Assembly: GCF_011305535.1 (NCBI RefSeq)
Contig: NZ_CP049906.1
Span: 682,001-746,000 of the forward strand
DNA length: 64,000 nt
Reading direction: 5' to 3'
Source of the DNA: Diaphorobacter sp. HDW4B
Lineage (GTDB): Bacteria; Pseudomonadota; Gammaproteobacteria; Burkholderiales; Burkholderiaceae_C
A program made the position numbers and the translations under genes. Shown in pieces: positions 34,413 through 41,522 of the stretch (the first letter of the stretch is position 1; every line of letters starts with the position of its first letter). The notes below the pieces were generated by a model. It ran no database searches, was not told the DNA's origin, and worked only from the letters and a program-made list of their open reading frames with translations.

Positions 34413-35485
34413 TTGGCGCGCCCTTCCAGTCGTTGGATGCCCGCCACTCCCAGCACCATCAGGTGATCGCCGGACGCGACCAGTCCTGTCAAAGGTGCCT
34501 GAGGTGGAGCATCAAGTTCCTTGAGATCACCGCCCTGCAGCCGAAGCACGCGACCCGCCTGATTGGCCAGCAACACCGCGTTGTGGATCGGCAGCGAAGC
34601 CGTGATGGAGGCCGGTCGCTGATTCGCGATCTGCAACCATTTCTGGCCGCCATCGCCACTGCTCCAGATATTGCCGCGCAGGCCCGCCAGCACGATGTCC
34701 TGCCCCATGATTTCACCTGTGAACCAACTGCCCTGATAGGGACTCGCGAGCGCTTGAAAGCTCTGTCCGCGATCGCTGGAACGCATCATCAAACCCTGCT
34801 CTCCCGCAAGCAGCACGGTCTCGCCAGAGCCCCGCGCCACATAGAGGTGCAAGGCTTTGGGGTTGGGCAGACGATCCGTCCAGGATGTCCAGCTCTGGCC
34901 ACCATCCTCCGTTGCAAAGGCGATGCCGAATGCGCCCACGGCGAGAAAGCGCTTGGCATCCCAGACGAGCACATCCAGGAAAGGCTTGTCCGGACCTTCG
35001 CCCACCAGCCGTTCGGCATCACGGATGCGTGCGGGATCGCCCTTGCGCTGAGCCTCCTCGAGTGCCAACTGCGCCAGACGCTTGCCGTCGAGCCTGCGGG
35101 TCCAGGAGTCGCCTGCGTCGTCGCTGACAAGCACGGTGCCTCCATGCCCCACCGCCACCACATGGCGGGCATCCGCAAATCGCACCGCAGTCAGCGTGAC
35201 GCTGGTCGGCAATGCCACCTGACGCCATTGGCCGCCGCCATCGTCCGACACCATCACGATGCCACGCTCGCCCACGACGACGGTGCGATTGCCGACCGAC
35301 GCTGCGCCGAGCAGGACCGAAGACGCAGGCCGCTGCACCATGGCCGCGGGGCGTTCGCCAGCAGGCCCCACGGGTGCGGCGATTGCGGCAGCACTGGCGA
35401 GCGAAGTGGCTGCGGCGGTGACGCACACGGCCGTGGCCCATCCCGCGCAACGGGCCTGCACGCTTGCAAGAAGACAGTACATCAT
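34409..35485 (-). CDS. YCF48/photosynthesis-system-II-assembly-factor-like beta propeller
   Basis: The 358-residue protein has an N-terminal signal sequence and repeated blades with the (S/V)xDxGxxW pattern: VSDDGGGQWRQV, VSDDAGDSWTRR, ATEDGGQSWTSW, SSDRGQSFQA, SSGDGGQKWLQI. These are YCF48/BNR-type repeats, giving a periplasmic propeller. I take the ATG at 35485; the longer frame overlaps the DUF1329 gene. Its constant place between DUF1329 and RND genes in such operons implies a structural or assembly role for an export/uptake complex. Confidence 0.83.
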   Translation of the reverse strand: MMYCLLASVQARCAGWATAVCVTAAATSLASAAAIAAPVGPAGERPAAMVQRPASSVLLGAASVGNRTVVVGERGIVMVSDDGGGQWRQVALPTSVTLTAVRFADARHVVAVGHGGTVLVSDDAGDSWTRRLDGKRLAQLALEEAQRKGDPARIRDAERLVGEGPDKPFLDVLVWDAKRFLAVGAFGIAFATEDGGQSWTSWTDRLPNPKALHLYVARGSGETVLLAGEQGLMMRSSDRGQSFQALASPYQGSWFTGEIMGQDIVLAGLRGNIWSSGDGGQKWLQIANQRPASITASLPIHNAVLLANQAGRVLRLQGGDLKELDAPPQAPLTGLVASGDHLMVLGVAGIQRLEGRAK

Positions 35486-35489
35486 GGCC

Positions 35490-36839
35490 TCAGCGCACGC
35501 CTTCCCCGGCCATGGCTTCGGCCGTGAAGTGCGAGTCCGCTCGGCGCGGCACGATTCGGTAATGCTGCTTGCGCTCATTGACTACGCCACTGGCATACCA
35601 GGCACCACTGATCAGGTCATTGAAACCCCACTGCTGCTGCGGCGTCGTCGCGGGCAGATCCGGCATCACCACGGGGTGCGACCAGACGGTTTTCCACAAT
35701 TGGCCATTCGCATCCCAACGGTCAGCCAGCACAGCAACCCAGGTGTCTTCATCGAAGTAGTAGCGCGAGCGGGCTGCCTGATGGCGCTGCCCCGGCTTGA
35801 GATTCGCCTCCAGCACCCAGACGCGGTGCAGCTCCCAGCGCACGTGGTCAGGATTCAGGTGGTTGGCCATCAGCAGGTCGCTGTCTTTTTCTGGCGTGTG
35901 CATGCGGTTGCTGTTGTATGGAATCAGCATCTCGCGCTTGCCCACGATCTTCCAGTCGTGCCGGTCGGTGCGGCCGGTCAGCACATCCACTTCGTCGAAA
36001 CTCGCCACACCGCCGGAGGCGGGTGTGGGCGTGTCACAGCATGAATTGGGCAGCTTGCGCACGCGGCGCTGGCCGGTGAGGTAGACCCACGTCGCCGTCT
36101 TGTCCTGGTCCACGTTCTGACGCCCCACCAGAGCCTCTCCCGCGCGCACTGGAGGGCCGGAGTTGAGCATGCGGATCATCCAGTACTCGCCGTTGTACTT
36201 CGCCTCCTGGCCTTGGGCGTAGTAGGGCATCTGGAAGTCGCCAATGGCTTCGACCGACAGCACGCTCTGGCCATTGGCCGTACCGAGATAGCCACGGAAA
36301 TCGGTCTGCCAGGCTTCGCCACGCCAATGCATTTCATGATTGGCGATGACCTCCTTGGCAGTCTTGGGAATGGGAAACGGGATGCCTCCGAAGGCATTTC
36401 GAAGGATCTCGCCGTCCATGTTGGCCGATGTCGCGTTCTTGAGCGTGTTGTCGTAGACCCATTGAGGCGCGGCAGCCGTGCGCAGCGTCTTGTAGACATC
36501 GACACGGAAGCTGGGGTACTTCTTGAGCAGCGCCTGCGTGCCATCGGTCAGTTTGTCGGCGTACTGGGCCATGTTGGCCGCATTGATGGAATATTGCGGC
36601 TTGTCGGCAGCAAACGGATCACCCCGGCGGCCGCCATTCTTGAAGCCGGGCATCGGCGTGGTGTAGCCGCCCGACCAGGCCGGAATGCTTCCGTCCTTGT
36701 TGCCCGCGCGCTCCGCCCCGAATGGCGTGAGTTCGGTCTTCAGCTTCGCGGCTTCATCGGCTGTCACAGCGGCATGCGCAGCCATGGTGCCGAGCATCGC
36801 AGCAACCACCACAGCAAGAGGTGTCAAGGGAATCGTCAT
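35490..36839 (-). CDS. DUF1329 outer-membrane lipoprotein-sorting-like protein
   Basis: After a signal peptide (AAMLGTMAAHAAVTADEA) the 449-residue product has the features of DUF1329: GAERAGNKDGSIPAWSGG, PFPIPKTAKEV, WMIRMLNSGPPVR and KLPNSCCDTPTPASGG. The fold is related to LolA/LolB lipoprotein carriers, so a periplasmic hydrophobic-ligand role is plausible. GGAG lies six bases upstream of the ATG at 36839. It always travels with DUF1302; here the gap between them is 21 bases. Confidence 0.87.
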   Translation of the reverse strand: MTIPLTPLAVVVAAMLGTMAAHAAVTADEAAKLKTELTPFGAERAGNKDGSIPAWSGGYTTPMPGFKNGGRRGDPFAADKPQYSINAANMAQYADKLTDGTQALLKKYPSFRVDVYKTLRTAAAPQWVYDNTLKNATSANMDGEILRNAFGGIPFPIPKTAKEVIANHEMHWRGEAWQTDFRGYLGTANGQSVLSVEAIGDFQMPYYAQGQEAKYNGEYWMIRMLNSGPPVRAGEALVGRQNVDQDKTATWVYLTGQRRVRKLPNSCCDTPTPASGGVASFDEVDVLTGRTDRHDWKIVGKREMLIPYNSNRMHTPEKDSDLLMANHLNPDHVRWELHRVWVLEANLKPGQRHQAARSRYYFDEDTWVAVLADRWDANGQLWKTVWSHPVVMPDLPATTPQQQWGFNDLISGAWYASGVVNERKQHYRIVPRRADSHFTAEAMAGEGVR

Positions 36840-36860
36840 GGGTGTCTCCAAGCAATGTTT

Positions 36861-38537
36861 TTAGAAAGTGGTGCGCAGCGAGAGGCTCAGAAAATTGCGG
36901 TCCTTGAGCGCCTGGCGGTACTGGGCGTTGTTGACGTTGTCCAGCGTCGAGCCTTCCTTGCCCAGGTAATGCACGTAGTTCAGTGACGCCGTCCACTTGC
37001 CCAGGTACACGCCCGACAGGCCCAGATTGACGTCACCGCCCTTGTCCACCGCAAAGCCGGGACCGACTGCAGACGACTTCCCGAAGCCGTAGCCCAAGCC
37101 GATGCTGGGCGTGAGATCCAGTCCGGGCAGAACCTGCCGGTACGAGGGAGCGAAGACCATCCGGACAGCAGTCGCGTCGCGGTCCGTGTTGGGGTTCAGC
37201 ATCTGCGGGTTCTGCGTCACCTTGAGCGTGCGGTTCCAGGCGATCTCCCCGATGAAACTGGACTCACGCGCAATGAAGCTAGGCCCCAGGCTGGCCAGCC
37301 AGGAGAACTGCGCATGGGCGGTCTCGCCCACCGCGTAGCCGGGATTGGCCCGGTTGTCGTATTGGACGCCGACCCCAATGGCCGGGATCACGGACTGCCC
37401 GCTGCTGGCAAGCGGCGCGTTCTTGCGCAGCGACACCTCGCCCGCCAGCCCCCATTCACCCAGCGTCTTGGCGAAGCTCGCCCCGAAGGCGCGCACGCCT
37501 TCGTGATAGGCCCACTGGTAGCTTCTCGCGGTCAGCGCGGGGGGCACACCGGCGAGCGTGTTGTAGATGTTGCTGGGTGTGGTCGCGTGATAACGCGTGG
37601 CATAGAAACCGAAATCCGTGTCGATGCTGTCGACACGCCAGCGCAATTGCAGGCCCCCTTGACCACGGTCTCTGGCGTGAATGTCGCCTTGGCGGATGAA
37701 CGCTCCGGTGGGCCCGGCGTTGATGCGCTCCGCACCGGGACCCATCGCGTCGGAGCCGGACAGATAGGCGCCCACGGGCACCAGCCGCGTCTTCTCCCAT
37801 TCGTAGTTCCAATAAGCACCGACCGCCACATCGCTGGACAGTTGCACCTGACCGGACAGTTTTCCCGTGGGGCGCACTGTTTCCTTGAACTGCGAGTTCG
37901 GTACCGACAGAAGCTTGATCAAGTCCAGCGGTGCCTGACCGCCCGCAATGCCGTTGGCTCCGAAAAACAGACTCTCGCCCCACAGCAGCGTGTGACGACC
38001 CAAACGCAAGGTCGCGGGCTTGTCGAGCACGTCGAACTTGCCGAACACAAAAGCGTCCAGCAGCTCGGCCTTTCTTCCCATCAGCGAACGCGTATCGGAC
38101 GTGAACTCGTTGGCCGGGGCATGGTTGGCGCTGATGCCGGCGTTGTCGTTCGAGCGGTTGTAGACCGTGTCGTACCAGGCGGCAGCGCTGATGCGTCCCC
38201 CCCAATCGCGGCTGGTCACATCCAGCTCGCTCAATACATCCACGCGGTTGGAGACCAGTCCCTTGCCGAAGTTGTTGTCTCCGTCGTCCTGGTTCATGTT
38301 GTTGGGACCGACCACGCCTGTGGGGCCGAGGCGGGTCGTCGAGAGCCCGGGCGATCGATCCTTGAGCCGGAAGGCATTGCTGTATTTGAGCGTGTTGTCC
38401 CAGCGAACCCTCAGGTCGGGATTGCCGGTATCGAACTCGAAGGCGCTGGCACCGCCGCTGGAGAGCAGCGCTAGCACCGCCGTCGTCGCCAGTTTGTACG
38501 TTGAGCCGACGCGGCGAAGTGAATGGATCGTGGCCAT
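36861..38537 (-). CDS. DUF1302 outer-membrane channel-like protein
   Basis: The 558-residue protein has a signal peptide (cleavage near GGASAFEF) and is built of amphipathic beta strands ending in aromatic LRTTF, as in outer-membrane barrels. Marks of DUF1302 include FDTGNPDLRVRWDNTLKYSNAFR and the VDVLSELDV region. It is the first gene of the catabolic operon, with the NahR-type operator about 140 bases upstream of the start. It probably passes the hydrophobic substrate through the outer membrane, like FadL- or FdeI-type porins. Confidence 0.87.
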   Translation of the reverse strand: MATIHSLRRVGSTYKLATTAVLALLSSGGASAFEFDTGNPDLRVRWDNTLKYSNAFRLKDRSPGLSTTRLGPTGVVGPNNMNQDDGDNNFGKGLVSNRVDVLSELDVTSRDWGGRISAAAWYDTVYNRSNDNAGISANHAPANEFTSDTRSLMGRKAELLDAFVFGKFDVLDKPATLRLGRHTLLWGESLFFGANGIAGGQAPLDLIKLLSVPNSQFKETVRPTGKLSGQVQLSSDVAVGAYWNYEWEKTRLVPVGAYLSGSDAMGPGAERINAGPTGAFIRQGDIHARDRGQGGLQLRWRVDSIDTDFGFYATRYHATTPSNIYNTLAGVPPALTARSYQWAYHEGVRAFGASFAKTLGEWGLAGEVSLRKNAPLASSGQSVIPAIGVGVQYDNRANPGYAVGETAHAQFSWLASLGPSFIARESSFIGEIAWNRTLKVTQNPQMLNPNTDRDATAVRMVFAPSYRQVLPGLDLTPSIGLGYGFGKSSAVGPGFAVDKGGDVNLGLSGVYLGKWTASLNYVHYLGKEGSTLDNVNNAQYRQALKDRNFLSLSLRTTF

Positions 38538-38678
38538 AGTTTTTTGTCTCCGTAACACTGGCCTTGCAGGCCACATGGAGCAGCGTCAGTCGTGGACTGC
38601 ACTGCACTTCTTCTTTCAAGTGACGTGAGATTAGTCAAACGACTGCCTCATGAAAAATGGTTTGCATCCATCTCATGC

Positions 38679-38693
38679 ATCTATGGCGTGAAT
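38679..38693 (-). promoter_or_regulatory. NahR-like LysR operator
   Basis: Read on the minus strand, the sequence is ATTCACGCCATAGAT, close to the NahR site ATTCACGCTN2TGAT: all eight ATTCACGC bases match and GAT is in place. It lies in the 212-base gap between the divergent regulator and the DUF1302 gene, about 140 bases upstream of the latter. With flanking bases it also partly matches the first half of a rhizobial nod box (a T in place of one C, then GATG). Both regulators belong to the same LysR branch as the gene at 38750. Confidence 0.6.
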
Positions 38694-38749
38694 ACATTCA
38701 GGGTTAACCCGATTACACAAAGCGCGGCTTGAGGTAAGGTCACGCCTCC

Positions 38750-39685
38750 ATGCGCTTCAATAAACTTGACCTGAATTTGCTAGTGGCGCTGGATGCGCTG
38801 TTGTTCGAAGCCAGCATCAGCCGGGCAGCCGAGCGCACGCACATCAGCCAGTCGGCCATGAGCAATGCGCTGGGAAGGCTGCGGGACTACTTTGACGACG
38901 AACTGCTGGTGCAGGTGGGTCGGCGCATGGAGCTGACACCGCGCGCGGAGATGCTCCGGGACGCGGTTCGCGATGTGCTGGTACGCATCGACAGCTCGGT
39001 GACGGCCCGGCCAGAATTCATCCCCGCCCAGTCCGATCGCGAGTTCCGCATCTTTGTCTCGGACTTCACGTTGGCCACATTGATCCCCCACCTGTTGGCA
39101 CGTGCACATGCACAGGGACCGAATATCCGCTTCGCCATGCTGGCGCAGGTGCTGGAGCCCACGCGATCGCTCGAACGCTCGGAAGTCGATCTGCTCATCA
39201 TGCCAAGCGATTACTGCACCCCCGGCCACCCCACGGAAACCCTGTTCACGGAAACTTTCCAATGCGTGCTGTGGCGCGACAGCCGACTCGCGCAAGCTGA
39301 GCTCACCCAGGACTTGTACCTGGCAGCAGGCCATGTCGTGATGGTTCCGGCAGCAATGAACTCATCGTCGCTGGAGAGTTGGCTGTTCAAGCAGCATGGC
39401 CTCAAACGCCGCATCGAGGTCACCTCATTCAGCTTCTCGGCCATTCCCGCCATGGTCGTCGGCACCGAGCGGATCGCTACCGTGCACAGTCGGCTCGCGC
39501 GCCAAGCATTGCAGAACCTGCCACTCGTGGCGCGCGACGTTCCGGTGGAACTGTCGGAGATGCGCCAAGTCATGCAGTGGCACCGCTATCGCACACGCGA
39601 CCCGGGCATCGAATGGCTGCGCCGCGTTTTTCATGAAGCAGTGCGTGACATGGACGCCGCTGACTCGCCGCTTGCTCGCAAGTGA
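38750..39685 (+). CDS. LysR-family regulator, NodD/NahR branch
   Basis: The 311-residue protein starts MRFNKLDLNLLVALDALL, the signature opening of the NodD/NahR/LinR branch, with HTH RAAERTHISQSAMSNALGRLRDYF. Members respond to flavonoids (NodD, FdeR) or salicylate-type aromatics (NahR) and usually sit divergent from the genes they activate. It is divergent from the 14-gene catabolic operon with a NahR-like site between. It is therefore the likely activator of that operon. The ligand could be a phenolic such as salicylate or a flavonoid. Confidence 0.88.
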   Translation: MRFNKLDLNLLVALDALLFEASISRAAERTHISQSAMSNALGRLRDYFDDELLVQVGRRMELTPRAEMLRDAVRDVLVRIDSSVTARPEFIPAQSDREFRIFVSDFTLATLIPHLLARAHAQGPNIRFAMLAQVLEPTRSLERSEVDLLIMPSDYCTPGHPTETLFTETFQCVLWRDSRLAQAELTQDLYLAAGHVVMVPAAMNSSSLESWLFKQHGLKRRIEVTSFSFSAIPAMVVGTERIATVHSRLARQALQNLPLVARDVPVELSEMRQVMQWHRYRTRDPGIEWLRRVFHEAVRDMDAADSPLARK

Positions 39686-39819
39686 TCTGCACTGGCGCGC
39701 GACGACGGCTGTGATCGGCGTCGATCCTCCGTCTTCGGCATCCGGCTGCTCGCGAACCTCCGACCGGCCCGCTTAGGGTGAGGCTCCGTTTTGAACCCAT
39801 TGACACTCGACTGATGGAG

Positions 39820-40299
39820 TCAGGCTCCGGAGGGATGCAACAACTCCCGAGCCTGCGCACGCGCAGCCGCCTTGTCATGCACCACCACCATCGCAAATCC
39901 ATACATCTTGCGGACCTGATTCAAACGGCCTTCGAGCAATTCGCGCAGTTCCGGATCGCCAGTGACATAAAGGTAGCCTCGGCAGTGCTGGCGCAGGTCG
40001 GCCTTGCGCTGCTTGATCCAGAGGACGGAGCGCTTCTCGTCTTCATGCGGCTCATCGTCGTGATCGTGACTGGGCGGGATCCAGGCCATCACGAAAGGCT
40101 GTTTCAAAGCAAGGATGCCGTCCAGCGAATCAAGAATGCGCGACACGCGGTCGGGCTCATGCAGTTCGGGAAAGCGGCCATAGACCAGCGGCCATTCGCT
40201 GGTGTCAAAGAGAGCGGGATCAACGTTCGGAAGGGAGGTTGTGGGTGTGGTCATGTCAGGTAAGCCATTCGATGTGAGTGCGTTCGTGAAGTCCGTCAC
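39820..40299 (-). CDS. Small hydrophilic protein in siderophore operon, unknown function
   Basis: The protein of up to 159 residues starts with a GTG overlapping the permease stop as GTGA; an ATG at 40254 is the alternative. It is soluble, with an Asp/His/Glu-rich loop (SHDHDDEPHEDEK) and a helical RGYLYV..GDPELRELLEGRLNQ segment. No catalytic motif is recognised. Its place as the last gene of a receptor-permease unit suggests a cytoplasmic role in iron-siderophore handling, for example binding or regulation. Confidence 0.55.
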   Translation of the reverse strand: MTDFTNALTSNGLPDMTTPTTSLPNVDPALFDTSEWPLVYGRFPELHEPDRVSRILDSLDGILALKQPFVMAWIPPSHDHDDEPHEDEKRSVLWIKQRKADLRQHCRGYLYVTGDPELRELLEGRLNQVRKMYGFAMVVVHDKAAARAQARELLHPSGA

Positions 40300-41522
40300 G
40301 AGGCAACGGATTCATTGCGAAGGTTGAGCAACAACCACGCGATGGATGCCAGCAAAGCGGCGAGTCCCAAGGCATAGAAAGGCTGCCAGGAAATGAGTGC
40401 CACGAGCTTGCCTGCGAGCACCGAGGCCACAATTCCGGCAAGCCGCGTGCCGCAAAACAGCACGGCATAGTTGGTGGCGGCGCTCGGCCCTTCAGACCAG
40501 CGCAGGATGAGCGCGGAGTAGATGACCATCAGTCCGCCCACCACGGTGGACATGCCGACAGTGCCAATGATTGCCACAAGCTGCCAGCGCTGGTGGTACC
40601 CGGTCATCAGCAGCACAACACAGAGACCGCCGACCACGGCCATCAGCGTCAATGCGCCGCGATGCCCCAAGCGGCGAATCAGCGGCGTGGTGAGCAAGGC
40701 AACCGCCAGCAGCCCCAATGGCTGGAGCGTTCCCACCAGCCAGGCGATGCGATCAAGCGACACGCCGATGTCGACCAGCATGACGCGATTGAGCGCGCTG
40801 AGCGGGAACATCACGCCAGCAGCCACGACCAGCAAGGCAAGGTACTTGCGCATGCGCGCCTGATGCAAGCAGGCGAACCAGCGCTTTTCCGGCGCAGCGC
40901 GGCGGCCTGACTGTTGCCGGTCCTGCGGAGACAGGCCCAGCACGGGCACCAGTGAAAGCAGCATGAATGCAGCCACCAGCACAAAGGTCATCTGCCAACC
41001 GAGACGATGGAGTGCAGCCACAAAAACACCACCGCCGAGCATGGAGCCGCAAGCCAGCGCGGCGAGCTTGAGCGACGCCGCCATGGGTTTGCGCTGCTCG
41101 TTGGTCAGTTCCACCGCCAGAGCGTCAAGCGCCAGATCCATGGTTGCAGCGGCAATGGCGATGACCAGCCCTATTGCGAACAACAGGCCTGGCGATGCGC
41201 CATCCAGAAACGCCACCACCACCAATCCAGCCACGGCGATCAACTGCGCCAGCACAATCCAGCCAATGCGCGGCGACAGGAACGGCAGTCGCCAGCGGTC
41301 CACCAATGGAGCCCAGAGGAACGACAAGCCGATGGGCAGATAGAGCGCAAAGGTCCATGCGATCTTGTCCATGGAAAGACCGCGTGCGCGCAAGATCGGC
41401 GGCAAGCCGCCTTGCAGCAAGGCGGCCATGACGCCAAAGCCCACGTAGAGCAGCCCCATGGCAAGCATCACCCTGCGCGTGTTGGGATCCGACGGGCGAT
41501 TCAGTGCACTTTCACCAGCCAT
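40296..41522 (-). CDS. RhtX/FptX-type siderophore inner-membrane permease (MFS/AmpG-like)
   Basis: The 408-residue protein has about 12 membrane segments and begins with the family pattern LLYVGFGVMAALLQGGLPPILRARG, as in RhtX (rhizobactin) and FptX (pyochelin). These single-protein permeases carry a ferric siderophore from periplasm to cytoplasm, replacing an ABC importer. It overlaps the receptor gene by 11 bases and is co-transcribed with it. It is not a toxin exporter: the signature differs from MFS drug pumps. Confidence 0.85.
   Translation of the reverse strand: MAGESALNRPSDPNTRRVMLAMGLLYVGFGVMAALLQGGLPPILRARGLSMDKIAWTFALYLPIGLSFLWAPLVDRWRLPFLSPRIGWIVLAQLIAVAGLVVVAFLDGASPGLLFAIGLVIAIAAATMDLALDALAVELTNEQRKPMAASLKLAALACGSMLGGGVFVAALHRLGWQMTFVLVAAFMLLSLVPVLGLSPQDRQQSGRRAAPEKRWFACLHQARMRKYLALLVVAAGVMFPLSALNRVMLVDIGVSLDRIAWLVGTLQPLGLLAVALLTTPLIRRLGHRGALTLMAVVGGLCVVLLMTGYHQRWQLVAIIGTVGMSTVVGGLMVIYSALILRWSEGPSAATNYAVLFCGTRLAGIVASVLAGKLVALISWQPFYALGLAALLASIAWLLLNLRNESVAS

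Noticed and set aside
38644-38693. Full rhizobial nod box
   Set aside because: The first half matches with one mismatch, but the second half (spacing and ATC-N-AAAC part) does not align without gaps; I therefore call it NahR-like instead.
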